From: Janthinobacterium sp. BJB426
GTDB taxonomy: Bacteria; Pseudomonadota; Gammaproteobacteria; Burkholderiales; Burkholderiaceae_D
DNA: 64,000 nt
NCBI RefSeq assembly: GCF_002735705.1
Contig: NZ_PDZL01000014.1
Span: forward strand, 95,768 to 159,767
Direction of reading: 5' to 3'
Positions 51,862 through 60,086 of the stretch are shown in pieces (position 1 is the stretch's first letter; every line of letters starts with the position of its first letter). The position numbers and the translations under genes were made by a program. Below the pieces are notes generated by a model. It worked only from the letters and a program-made list of their open reading frames with translations, did not search any database and was not told the DNA's origin.

Positions 51862-52500
51862 TTACTCTTTACGGCTGGCGCTGCTGCTCTTGCTTTGTGC
51901 GGAACCCGCTTGCGATACGCTGCCGCTGGCCGAGCCTTCGCTGCCGGCCGACTGCTGGCTGCCCTGGTGGCTGGCGCTTTGCAGGCTTTGACCGTCACGG
52001 CTTTGCGCGCCGCGTTGCTGGTCGCGGTTGGCGCCGTTCTGATGATAGGCCTGGAACGGTTCGGCGATGCGCTGCATGGCTTCCTGCTGCTTGCGCACGT
52101 TTTTCTCCGTTTCTTCCGACGCAGTGCGGGCCACTTCTTCGGCCAGCGCCTTGGCGGTACGGCTCGTTTCATTCACATGACGCTCTGCCACGTTGGCCAG
52201 TTCGACCTGCGTATCGGCTGCCAGGCGCGACAGCTGTTGCTGGTACTTGCGTAATTGCTCGGCGGCTGGCTGGCCGGAAGCAGCAGCCACCTGGAACACA
52301 TCTTCAGCGCGCTCGACCGTCAGCAGGTTCTGGCTGGTGACGGTGGTTTCTTCCAGCAAGCCTTGCGCCAGTTGCATGTTCAAGTCGCTGAAGTGCTGCA
52401 CCGACTGGAACAGCGACTTCGACAATCCATTGAAAAAAGCCAGTTGCGCTTCCAGGTGGTTTTTGGCGGCGGGGGTAACACTACGGGAATATGGATACAT
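51862..52500 (-). CDS. Phasin family protein (PHA granule-associated)
   Basis: 212 residues. The phasin_2 domain covers about residues 12-120 (LEAQLAFFNGLSKSLFQSVQHFSDLNMQLAQ, VERAEDVFQVAAASGQPAAEQLRKYQQQL). Phasins coat polyhydroxyalkanoate granules and modulate their size. The last 65 residues are Ser/Gln/Gly-rich and look disordered, unlike the compact C-terminus of common phasins. GAGGA precedes the ATG at 52500; an in-frame ATG at 52512 is less likely. An FNR-like box lies upstream. Confidence 0.88.
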   Translation of the reverse strand: MYPYSRSVTPAAKNHLEAQLAFFNGLSKSLFQSVQHFSDLNMQLAQGLLEETTVTSQNLLTVERAEDVFQVAAASGQPAAEQLRKYQQQLSRLAADTQVELANVAERHVNETSRTAKALAEEVARTASEETEKNVRKQQEAMQRIAEPFQAYHQNGANRDQQRGAQSRDGQSLQSASHQGSQQSAGSEGSASGSVSQAGSAQSKSSSASRKE

Positions 52501-52676
52501 GGAGTTCCTCATTAAATAGCGGTTGGGTGGACATAAACAGATGGCGACACCACCGGCTGTCGAACGGTAAGGCAGACGGCCGGGCTACGCCACGAAACGC
52601 GAAAAAACATATCCGATTGGTGGGAAGATGCTTTGCAACGCGAGTCCCAAGGCTACGTGAGCACCGCAGGTGAGGG

Positions 52677-52690
52677 ATGATCTGGATCAA
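52677..52690. promoter_or_regulatory. FNR/ANR-box-like sequence ATGATCTGGATCAA upstream of the phasin gene
   Basis: Matches TTGAT-N4-ATCAA at all but one position and lies 177 bp before the phasin start, inside the 280-bp gap following the DUF2628 gene. It suggests oxygen-responsive control of PHA granule proteins. Recognition by eye only. Confidence 0.4.
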
Positions 52691-52780
52691 AGGTGCGCTA
52701 GGCTGCGCAGAAAGTTTTGGCTGGACGGCTTGCCCTTGGCAAACGTCAGTGACGGGATGGGAAATCTGTGGCAGGCAGGC

Positions 52781-53116
52781 TCAACAAGCGGCGCCCGCGC
52801 CCGGCGCGACGGGCTTGTAGCCATGGCTGCGCAGCGAAGCTTCCAGCCAGCGGTTGCCATACCAGCCACGCGCCAGCAAGTAACTGAGTTCCGCGGCGGC
52901 CATCAGCAGCATCATCGGGCCGATGCGCAGTTCGGTGGCCAGATGGCTGCCAAACCACAGGCACGCATCCATCGCCAGCATGAGCAGCAACAGCCACCAG
53001 CGGCGCTTGGCGACGGCCCAGAACGAACCCAGGAACAGGGCCGGCCAGGAAAAACCCGCTTTCACGTAGGCATAGCGGCCGGCATCGTCGGCAAACAGGG
53101 TGGCGCTGTGCTTCAT
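52781..53116 (-). CDS. DUF2628 domain-containing membrane protein
   Basis: 111 residues with two to three hydrophobic helices. The DUF2628 signature (AGFSWPALFLGSFWAVAKRRWW, ELSYLLARGWYGNRWLEASLRSHGY) is clear. Function unknown; the family occurs widely as small inner-membrane proteins. It ends in a Gly/Ala/Cys tail. Its promoter faces the VOC gene 26 bp upstream on the same strand. Confidence 0.85.
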   Translation of the reverse strand: MKHSATLFADDAGRYAYVKAGFSWPALFLGSFWAVAKRRWWLLLLMLAMDACLWFGSHLATELRIGPMMLLMAAAELSYLLARGWYGNRWLEASLRSHGYKPVAPGAGAAC

Positions 53117-53142
53117 GCTGCTCTCTTCAGGAAATAACGGTG

Positions 53143-53514
53143 TCAGGATTCGGGATGGTGGCAGACGGCTTCGACATTGTGACCATCGGGCCCCAGCACG
53201 AACGCGCCATAGTAATTCGGGTGATAGATGGCACGGATGCCCGGGGCGCCGTTATCCTTGCCGCCCGCTGCCAGCGCGGCCTGGTAAAAGGCATCCACCT
53301 GGGCACGGTTGTCCGCCGCGAAGGCAAGGTGCATGCCGGCATGCGGCGCGCCGCCCACGCCGAACCAGAAATCGGGCTTGCCATCCTTGCCCAGGCCGAC
53401 CCAGCCTTGCTCTTCCATCACCACCGACACGCCCAGGGGCGCCAGGGCGGCCGAAAAGAAGGCCTTGCTGGCCTGTGCATCGCTGACATTCAAACCGATG
53501 TGATCAAGAATCAT
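53143..53514 (-). CDS. VOC family (glyoxalase-fold) protein
   Basis: 123-residue VOC protein with the family start MILDHIGLNVSDAQASKAFFSAALAPLG and end YHPNYYGAFVLGPDGHNVEAVCH. A metal site may use the first His and the C-terminal Glu. Substrate unknown. It shares its C-terminal NYYGA pattern with the VOC gene at 6421-6813. The start is the ATG before ILDHIGLNV; an upstream one at 53562 adds 16 unconserved residues. Confidence 0.88.
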   Translation of the reverse strand: MILDHIGLNVSDAQASKAFFSAALAPLGVSVVMEEQGWVGLGKDGKPDFWFGVGGAPHAGMHLAFAADNRAQVDAFYQAALAAGGKDNGAPGIRAIYHPNYYGAFVLGPDGHNVEAVCHHPES

Positions 53515-53628
53515 GATAGCGCTCCCTGGCGGTAGTGAAATAGGAAATACAGTATGCTCCAATATTGCCTTTTAGGCAAGCATAACTGCAGATCCCGCTC
53601 CGTTGCTCCAGGAAGCGCCATGCGCCTG

Positions 53629-54900
53629 CTAGCGCAGGTTGCCCGTATGACCGAGCGAATAACGGCCCGGCTGCGGCCATACGGTCAGGCCATGCGGTTC
53701 CTGGCCTACTTTGACCTTGGCAACGTCGCCGCTGTTCGTATCGATGCGATAAACCACGTCGTCGAAACGGCCGGACAGCCACAGGTACTTGCCATCGGCG
53801 CTCACATTGCCCATGTCGGGGCTGCCGCCGCCGGAAATCGACCAGTTCGCCACGACTTTTTCGGTGGCGAAATCAATCACGCTGACGCTTCCCTTGCCCT
53901 TCGGCTTGCCGTGGATACGGTGCGTGCCGCGGTTGGCCACGTACAATTTCTTGCCGTCACGGCTAGGATACAGGCCGTGCGCGCCCACGCCTGTCTGGAT
54001 AAAGCCGATTTCCTTCAAGGTGGCGCCATCGACGATGTGCACGCCGTCGGCATCCATGTCGGCGATAAAGAATTTCTTGCCGTCAGGCGAAATGCGTATG
54101 TCTTGCGGCATGCCCTTCTTGACGCTGCAGATTTCGTTCGCCGGGCCGCCCACAGGGCCTGACTCGGCAAAACGCTTGGCCGGCATCTGCAATTTCAGGT
54201 AGCCATCGACCTTGCGGCCCACCAGGTCGATCTTGGCGATGGTGCCGTCGAACTCGCAGGTGAACATGGCGTAGCGGCCGTCATTCGAAAAATCCGCATG
54301 GTTGATGCCGCCGCACTGGGGCGTGTCGATCGAATACTGCACCGCCATGGTCTTCGGATCGCGGAAATCGAGGCGGTGGCGCGCTTCGGCCACGACGATG
54401 GCCGACTTGCCGTCCGGCGTGTAATACATATTGTAGGGATCGTCCACGGGCACTTCCTTGCCCGGCTTGCCCGTCAAGGGGTCGATCGGCGTCAGGCTAC
54501 CCTTGTCCGTACGCTCGGCATTGTTCGCCACCCACAGGGTGCGCAAATCCCAAGACGGCACCACGTGCTGCGGGCCGCTGCCGACCTTGAACTTGTCGAC
54601 CACTTTCAGGCTGTCCTGATCGATCACATACACATCGTTCGAGCGCAGGTTGGGCACGTAGACCCGGCGCAAATGATCCTTGACGACAGGACTCATATTG
54701 CTGCTGGCGATGCTGCCGTACACGTTTTTCGGGTCCACCAGCGGCGGCATGCCCGGCAGCGGCGAATAGGCGGCGGCTGGCGCGACGGCGGCTGGAGCCG
54801 CTGTGCTGGCGCCGATGACCTGGCTGGCCACGCCCAGGCCGGCCAGTGCGGCAGCCAGGGCAGATAAGGTGACGATGGTGCGTCGTTGAGATTTTTTCAT
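53629..54900 (-). CDS. Exported YncE-like beta-propeller protein
   Basis: 423 residues with a signal peptide (MKKSQRRTIVTLSALAAALAG) and a seven-bladed YVTN/YncE-type beta-propeller. Recurrent blades are seen in RRVYVPNLRSNDVYVID, HVVPSWDLRTLWVANNAER, DIRISPDGKKFFIADMDADGVH and HGLYPSRDGKKLYVANRGT. Such propellers bind ligands or partners in the periplasm, and some bind quinone or metal cofactors; no catalytic residues are identified. It lies 54 bp downstream of the creatininase-like gene on the same strand, pointing to a two-gene operon. Confidence 0.85.
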   Translation of the reverse strand: MKKSQRRTIVTLSALAAALAGLGVASQVIGASTAAPAAVAPAAAYSPLPGMPPLVDPKNVYGSIASSNMSPVVKDHLRRVYVPNLRSNDVYVIDQDSLKVVDKFKVGSGPQHVVPSWDLRTLWVANNAERTDKGSLTPIDPLTGKPGKEVPVDDPYNMYYTPDGKSAIVVAEARHRLDFRDPKTMAVQYSIDTPQCGGINHADFSNDGRYAMFTCEFDGTIAKIDLVGRKVDGYLKLQMPAKRFAESGPVGGPANEICSVKKGMPQDIRISPDGKKFFIADMDADGVHIVDGATLKEIGFIQTGVGAHGLYPSRDGKKLYVANRGTHRIHGKPKGKGSVSVIDFATEKVVANWSISGGGSPDMGNVSADGKYLWLSGRFDDVVYRIDTNSGDVAKVKVGQEPHGLTVWPQPGRYSLGHTGNLR

Positions 54901-54954
54901 GTGATTTCGCGTCGTTTCGTTGCAAAAGCCGGAAGTTCAACACTTCCAGCGGAA

Positions 54955-55848
54955 TTATTTATGACCTTGCAGCAGCTGCCTGATGGCGGCCACCGAGGTG
55001 TCCACCTGCAACTTGATACCGATCTGGCCCAGTTCAGCCGTGGCACGCGTGGCGTCGCCGCGCACGCCATCCGCCACACCGGGCTTGGGCCCGTGGGCCA
55101 TGGCCTCGCTGCGCACCAATGACGGGTCCGTCGCCAGCATCAGCGCCGCATCCGCCAAACCAGCGTGCAGGCCGATCTCGGCGCTGCTGTGGCCGCGCTT
55201 TTGCAGTTCGGCAATATAGGTCGATTGCGTGATGTCATAGTAGTCGAGCAAGGCGTAAGCGCGCGCATCCTTGCCTGCGGAAGCTTTGCCCCAGGCACGG
55301 TTCAGTTTATTCGCCACGTTCTGCTCGTTTTTTTGATAGCCGCCATGGTCGCCGAGGAAAATGATGTCGCGGAAACCATGCTGGCGCAGGCTGGCGGCCG
55401 CCCCTTCCAGCACGGCTTCGAAGGCGGCCGGTGGAATTGAAATCGTGCCGGCAAAGCGCATGTGGCCGGCCGGCGGAGCAATCGCGCCTTCCGGCACGTA
55501 GGAAACAACGGGCGCGACGATGGTATTGCCCAGTTTTTGCGCAATCTGCCGCGCCAGCAGCCCGGCACGCACATTGTGCTTGCCCAGCGCGATATACGGC
55601 CCGCTCTGCTCGACGCCGCCAATCGGCACCAACACGGTGGTGGCGCCATGATCGATACGGCTGCGCAACTCCGTGCTGGTCAACTCTTCCAGCATGACGC
55701 TGCTGCTGGCAGCCGCAGCCGCCATGACGGGCGCCGTAAGCAGCAGGCACGAAAACGTCAGGACGAACAGGGAAACGAGGGGTTTGCGTGAAAGGTGGAA
55801 CGTGGATGGCGCGCAAGGCGCCGTTCGCGGGGGGAACTGCAGAGTCAT
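54955..55848 (-). CDS. Exported creatininase family protein
   Basis: 297 residues with a signal peptide (FVLTFSCLLLTAPVMAAA). The creatininase fold is seen in VLVPIGGVEQSGPYIALGKHN, VAPVVSYVPEGAIAPPAGHMRFAGTISI and DIIFLGDHGGYQKNEQ. Canonical members are cytoplasmic metalloamidohydrolases with EQHGPHLPLxTD and NGHGGN; here the equivalents are EQSGPYIALGKH and GDHGG, so some metal ligands are replaced. Export and altered site suggest a distinct periplasmic hydrolase or ligand-binding role. The start ATG is 55848. Confidence 0.88.
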   Translation of the reverse strand: MTLQFPPRTAPCAPSTFHLSRKPLVSLFVLTFSCLLLTAPVMAAAAASSSVMLEELTSTELRSRIDHGATTVLVPIGGVEQSGPYIALGKHNVRAGLLARQIAQKLGNTIVAPVVSYVPEGAIAPPAGHMRFAGTISIPPAAFEAVLEGAAASLRQHGFRDIIFLGDHGGYQKNEQNVANKLNRAWGKASAGKDARAYALLDYYDITQSTYIAELQKRGHSSAEIGLHAGLADAALMLATDPSLVRSEAMAHGPKPGVADGVRGDATRATAELGQIGIKLQVDTSVAAIRQLLQGHK

Positions 55849-55997
55849 AAGCCAACATCTTTCCAAGGTCAAAGGCGCCGCGCCCGGCCTTGCCAGGCAA
55901 GCTGGCTGCCACGCAAGAATTGTATTCCATCATGACGGGAACGGCACGTTAATTTGACGCGGCAGTTTGCAAGGAATTGACGAGGAGAAACTATCTG

Positions 55998-56462
55998 TCA
56001 GGCTGTCGTCGCGCTAGCCCTGCCCGCCTCGCCATCATGAAGCGTTTCCTTGCGCTTCTCGGCATAAGCCTTGAGCGAGCGCATCGTCTTGGGTAGCCCC
56101 TGCCGGACTTGTTTGGCAACGCCTGGCCCGAACAGAAAGGCAAGCGCTCCCGTGAACCACACGCGGTGAACAACTTGCGATCCGCCATCTGCGGCAACAA
56201 CCGTGTGCTCGAAATGGATGCGGAACCAAGGGATGTAGCCTTCCACGGTGAAAGAGCGGCCTGCCGTGCGCTCAGTGAGCAGCATCGCAATACCCATCCC
56301 CTTGCTGGGAACGATCCTGCCCTGCGTTCCCACCGCGAATGGTCCGTTAAGCCGGGCTTGCTTTGTATCCGGATCCCACAAGTGCCATCGGTCGACCTCG
56401 CTCCAAATTTGATCGATGACAACTGGCGGGACTGCAACGTGAATGCTTTCTTCGATTTGCAT
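55998..56462 (-). CDS. SRPBCC (polyketide cyclase/START-fold) family protein
   Basis: 154 residues of the SRPBCC fold. Typical pattern is IEESIHVAVPPVVIDQIWSEVDRWHLWDPDTKQARL near the N-terminus, followed by a strand-rich core and a long C-terminal helix. It probably binds a hydrophobic ligand in its cavity; no catalytic role can be assigned. The start at 56462 precedes the conserved first strand. It lies on the edge of the less GC-rich region. Confidence 0.78.
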   Translation of the reverse strand: MQIEESIHVAVPPVVIDQIWSEVDRWHLWDPDTKQARLNGPFAVGTQGRIVPSKGMGIAMLLTERTAGRSFTVEGYIPWFRIHFEHTVVAADGGSQVVHRVWFTGALAFLFGPGVAKQVRQGLPKTMRSLKAYAEKRKETLHDGEAGRASATTA

Positions 56463-56536
56463 CAGTGGGGTTCTCCGTATGAATATCAATATAATTGCAT
56501 GCTGGCTGTACTTGATTACCTTGGATCTGAGAGACT

Positions 56537-56953
56537 ATGAACGTAACACATTGGCGGGTTGAGGAGCTAAAACATTATTCAGCCGATATCGTTTGGCTTG
56601 ATGCCGAGGGTGCTCGCCGTGCCTATGATTTGGTGGGCCTTCATGACTCGAAGACGCATCTCGGCTTGAACATTAACACCGTTGACTCCGTCGAGCGGCT
56701 CGCATTCGGCAATGATGCGGCCATCGCAACCAAATGGTTACGTGCCCATATGCCGGGAACTCAGCAGGTCGTCGTGGTGTTTGGAGAAGACGAATGCTTC
56801 GTCTGCAGCAGTGTATTCGTGGTCGAGAATTGGTCGGATATCTTTATCCCTTCGCGTGACGACGCGATGATGTATTCGAAGGACACGCCGCTTATCCTAT
56901 TTTATTGCCACGAGAATCAATTCGAGGCGGGACAGCGGATTGTCTTTGATTAA
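56537..56953 (+). CDS. Hypothetical protein
   Basis: 138-residue soluble protein, no family recognised. Visible features are an N-terminal WRVEELKHYSADIVWLDAEGARRAYDLVG and a Cys-containing core (EDECFVCSSVFVVENWSDIFIPSR). Base use is less GC-rich than in upstream genes, consistent with acquired DNA. No clear ribosome-binding site. It is divergent from the SRPBCC gene. Confidence 0.55.
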   Translation: MNVTHWRVEELKHYSADIVWLDAEGARRAYDLVGLHDSKTHLGLNINTVDSVERLAFGNDAAIATKWLRAHMPGTQQVVVVFGEDECFVCSSVFVVENWSDIFIPSRDDAMMYSKDTPLILFYCHENQFEAGQRIVFD

Positions 56954-57145
56954 AAGCAGCGCGTGGACAGAAACTGCCCCAAGCAATGGCGTAATTGGCC
57001 CACTTTCCATCCATCTGGCCAGTTTGCGTTCTGTACCGCTTTTCAAGCGGCCCGTCGCATGCCTGTTAAGCGGTGAAAAATCACAGCGTATTGTTAAACC
57101 TTTACCATGCGCGGCGGGTACCACGCCGCCAAATAAGGGGAAACA

Positions 57146-58597
57146 ATGCAGAAACCGATAGGTCTGATATGTGCGGTCGTACTCGCCTTGAGCGCCGCTG
57201 TGAATGCCCAGGCAAGCACGCTTGAGCAACTCGTTCGCGCTTATGCTGAACAGCGCGACTTTAGCGGCGTAGTGCTGGTCGCGCGCGATGGCCAGCCCAT
57301 CTACCAGGCCGCTTTTGGCATGGCACAGCCGGCCTGGAAGGTAGCGGTCACCGACGATAGCGTATTTCGTATCGGCTCACTCAGCAAGCCCCTGACTGCG
57401 ACTTTGGTCATGCGACTCGCGGAGATTGGCCGTCTCAACCTCGATGAAACCGTTGCCACCTACCTGCCAGCTGCATATGCAGGTACTGACGCGGGGAAAA
57501 TAACGGTGCGACAACTGCTGGCACATACGTCCGGCTTGGCCGATCTGCCATCCCGCTACACCGATCCATTCTGGAGCAAAGACGCACGCCGTCATTACAC
57601 GCCCAAGGAATTCGCCAGCGAATGGATTCCTGGTGCACTGGCAAGCGAACCCGGAATCTGGCGCTACAACAACAACGGCTATTACTTGCTCGGAATGATA
57701 GTTGAAGCGGCCACCGGAAAAAGCTATGCCGAGAATATGAAACAATATATCTTTGCACCGGCGGGCATGCAAGACAGCGGTGTATTCGATGGCCGCACAA
57801 TTATCGCGAAACTTGCACAGGGAACCGTCCAGGCCGACGATGGCACGCGCCTAATGCCCCCCTATATCGATCCATCCGTGTCTTATTCTGCGGCTGGCCT
57901 ATATTCGACGGCACTCGACCTGGTGCGCTTCGACGCTGCACTGGCCGGTGGCCGCCTGCTCAACCAGACGTCCCAGCGCGACATGTTTACCAATCGAGGC
58001 AAGGGCTATGGCTACGGCTGGGAGGTAGAGGACTGGGCCGTACGCAAAGATGCGCCACTTCCCGTTGTTCTGCATACCGGAAGCGTCCCTGGCTACCAGA
58101 GTATCTTTGTGCGCTCCTTATCCGATCATGTGGCTATCGTCATTCTTGACAATGCCTGGCAAGGGGCGACGGTGGTGGCGATGGCAAGAGACATTGCCGA
58201 CCTTGTGCACGGAAAAGCGGTGGCCTTGCCGCGACGCAGCCTGCAGGCCGCCCTCGGGCCGATCCTGTTTCGTGAGGGCCTGGACGCAATGCGTGCCGCC
58301 TACATCCGCCTAGGTGTACGCGAGTCCACCATGTACGATGTGAGCGAATCTGCACTCAACGCTTTTGGCTATAGCCTGTTACGCAAGGGCCAGCCGGAAG
58401 CGGCTATCCAGGTCTTTCGCTGGAATGCAGAAGCCTACCCCCTGAGCCATAACGTCCACGATAGTCTGGCTGAAGCCCTGCTTGCATCGGGAGACCGCGA
58501 AGGCGCTCGCGCCGGCTATGCCAGGGTATTGGCCTTAGATCCAGGCAATCGCCATGCGACTGAAGAACTGGAAAAGCTCCGGCACACACCTCCCTGA
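57146..58597 (+). CDS. Exported serine hydrolase (class C beta-lactamase/esterase type)
   Basis: 483 residues with a signal peptide (LICAVVLALSAAVNAQA). The beta-lactamase/transpeptidase-like domain has SxxK in FRIGSLSKPLTAT, YxN in WRYNNNGYYLL and HTG in VVLHTGSVPGYQ. This set is typical of EstB/PBP4*-like hydrolases acting on esters or D-amino acid peptides, rather than true beta-lactamases. The last 100 residues are helical and TPR-like (GYSLLRKGQPEAAIQVFRWNAEAYPL). AAGGGG precedes the ATG. Codon use is less biased than in the window's core genes. Confidence 0.88.
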   Translation: MQKPIGLICAVVLALSAAVNAQASTLEQLVRAYAEQRDFSGVVLVARDGQPIYQAAFGMAQPAWKVAVTDDSVFRIGSLSKPLTATLVMRLAEIGRLNLDETVATYLPAAYAGTDAGKITVRQLLAHTSGLADLPSRYTDPFWSKDARRHYTPKEFASEWIPGALASEPGIWRYNNNGYYLLGMIVEAATGKSYAENMKQYIFAPAGMQDSGVFDGRTIIAKLAQGTVQADDGTRLMPPYIDPSVSYSAAGLYSTALDLVRFDAALAGGRLLNQTSQRDMFTNRGKGYGYGWEVEDWAVRKDAPLPVVLHTGSVPGYQSIFVRSLSDHVAIVILDNAWQGATVVAMARDIADLVHGKAVALPRRSLQAALGPILFREGLDAMRAAYIRLGVRESTMYDVSESALNAFGYSLLRKGQPEAAIQVFRWNAEAYPLSHNVHDSLAEALLASGDREGARAGYARVLALDPGNRHATEELEKLRHTPP

Positions 58598-58816
58598 GCA
58601 ATGGCCGCCTCGGAGCGCAAGCGGACGGAGCCGATTAGCGCTCTGAGACGCTGCCAGTAGCTTGCTCTCCTGATCCATCGTTCTTGAACGATGAAAACCG
58701 ATGGTTCGTGTCAGAGGCCTGGATTTCCTGCCAGGCACCTGGTGGGTGATCTCGTAGCTGCCTGATGCAACGACGAGATCGGGTTTGACCTGCCTGTCCC
58801 CTGCCCTGCAGAGACT

Positions 58817-58855
58817 CCTGCCACGCTCAAGCAAAAGCTGCTTGAGCGTGGCAGG
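58817..58855. repeat. Perfect 17-bp inverted repeat with 5-nt loop
   Basis: Arms CCTGCCACGCTCAAGCA (58817-58833) and TGCTTGAGCGTGGCAGG (58839-58855) flank AAAGC. No T-run follows, so it is not a classical intrinsic terminator. It may be a terminator variant, a REP-like element or the remains of a mobile unit. Confidence 0.6.
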
Positions 58856-58981
58856 TTGCCGGCACTACCAGCCGCCGCAACCACCTGTTCGCCAGCGCCG
58901 CCGTTATTTCCTCGCTGCCCGGTGCCCGCATCGCCACGCGTCTGCTCGCCGCACTACGATTGATCGCCGGCCGCCCCCTGC

Positions 58982-59128
58982 CAGCACCGCCCTGGCATCA
59001 TCAAAATCGAAGCCTCGGATCCCACGTCCGAAATCGCAAAAATCAATGAATCAGAAGCCGTGCTGAGGCGCGGCGCTGCTAAGTTCGGTGGATTCGCACC
59101 GACACTTGGCATGAATCCTTGCTTGTAA
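58982..59128 (+). pseudogene. Possible degraded coding fragment
   Basis: About 49 codons open to a TAA at 59126-59128, reading with normal amino acid composition (IIKIEASDPTSEIAKINESE, then VLRRGAAKFGGFAPTLGMNP). An in-frame TGA lies shortly upstream and there is no plausible start. It could be the 3' remnant of a truncated gene; no family recognised. Confidence 0.25.
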
Positions 59129-59158
59129 TTCATATATCTTTTTATCGAATAAAAGAAA

Positions 59159-59196
59159 TTGACTATGCAATAGAAGTACATTATATTGAGTCAATA
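59159..59196 (+). promoter_or_regulatory. Sigma70 promoter and overlapping palindrome upstream of the TetR-AarF operon
   Basis: TTGACT (59159-59164), 17-bp spacer, TATATT (59182-59187) is a strong promoter match. The perfect 13-bp palindrome TATTGAGTCAATA (59184-59196) overlaps the -10 and presumed start, the right place for TetR autorepression. The ATG of the tetR gene is 155 bp further on, implying a long leader. Confidence 0.55.
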
Positions 59197-59351
59197 GATA
59201 GTGAATATCAAATAGTGACATCGCAATGTAGGGCATGAGGCAATCCCAGGGGGTGGGTGGGTCGGCCTGCCCGCCGCCGCACTTCTTACATGGATGGGCC
59301 AGACTTAGTTATTTTGAACCCCGACATTCCACTCTTCTTCAAATTTCAATC

Positions 59352-60086
59352 ATGCGTACTTCCAAAGCCCAACAAGCCAAAAACCATCGGCTGATCATTC
59401 AGACCGCAGTGGAGCTGATGACCCAGCATGGGTTTGAAGGCACCACGATGAAGCAGATCGCGCGTGCCGCCGACGTGGGTGATGCCACCATCTACAAATA
59501 CTTCCCTACCAAGGAGAAACTGGTAACCGCCTACTTTCAGCAAGCAATTGCAGACGCAGTGGCGCAGGCCGAGAAGACGGAGGGACAGAACGAATTTTCG
59601 TTGCAGGAGCGTCTGCAACTGGTGATCGAGAGTCTGCTGGAAGGTTTGCTGGCCGACCGCGAATTTGTGGGCCTGGCGCGCGGCATGGTGGAGCGCGCTC
59701 CCACGCTGCTGTTGGGCGAGCAACTACCCGGCAAGCCTTTGCTCCGGCAAACCTTCCTGCAGATGCTGGAGCAGGCCGAGACGACCGGTGAAATCGTGCC
59801 TTGCGGCTTCAAGCCCAGCCTGGCCGGACTGTTGGCCGACTATGTGTACGGCGTCATTGCATACTGGCTACGCGACACCTCCGAGCATTTTTCCAACACC
59901 ACGCAAATGGTCGATTTAAGTTTGGGCGTGCTGGTGTTAGCCTTGCGCAGCGGCCTGGTGGACAAGCTGCTCGAGCTGGGCGGCTTCATGGTGCGCAGCC
60001 AGCTGGCGCGCCTGCTGCAAGACGGCAATGGCTTGCTGGATCTGCTGCAATTGGCCCGCCGCGGCTTGGGCGGGGTACGCTCATGA
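59352..60086 (+). CDS. TetR/AcrR family regulator
   Basis: 244 residues. An N-terminal TetR helix-turn-helix (IIQTAVELMTQHGFEGTTMKQIARAADVGDATIYKYFPTKEKL) is followed by a ligand-binding helical domain of normal to long size. The start is the ATG before RTSKAQQAKNHR; the frame is open to 59235. Its stop overlaps the ABC1 kinase start by 4 bp (ATGA), so the two are co-translated and presumably co-regulated by this protein. Confidence 0.9.
   Translation: MRTSKAQQAKNHRLIIQTAVELMTQHGFEGTTMKQIARAADVGDATIYKYFPTKEKLVTAYFQQAIADAVAQAEKTEGQNEFSLQERLQLVIESLLEGLLADREFVGLARGMVERAPTLLLGEQLPGKPLLRQTFLQMLEQAETTGEIVPCGFKPSLAGLLADYVYGVIAYWLRDTSEHFSNTTQMVDLSLGVLVLALRSGLVDKLLELGGFMVRSQLARLLQDGNGLLDLLQLARRGLGGVRS

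Larger units (their letters stand above)
58598..59158. other. Long intergenic stretch with hairpins and a possible gene remnant
   Basis: No convincing gene. It contains a short palindrome (CATCGTTCTTGAACGATG, 58676-58693), a perfect 17-bp hairpin (58817-58855) and a coding-like stretch of about 49 codons ending at 59128 that lacks a plausible start. This marks decayed or inserted DNA between the serine hydrolase and the TetR operon. Confidence 0.5.

Noticed and set aside
57146..58597. Acquired class C beta-lactamase
   Set aside because: SxxK, YxN and HTG motifs are present, but the TPR-like C-terminus and overall length fit the general serine hydrolase/esterase family rather than AmpC.
58817..58855. 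Integron attC site
   Set aside because: The arms pair perfectly, without the bulges and conserved R boxes of attC sites, and no integrase or cassette array is nearby.
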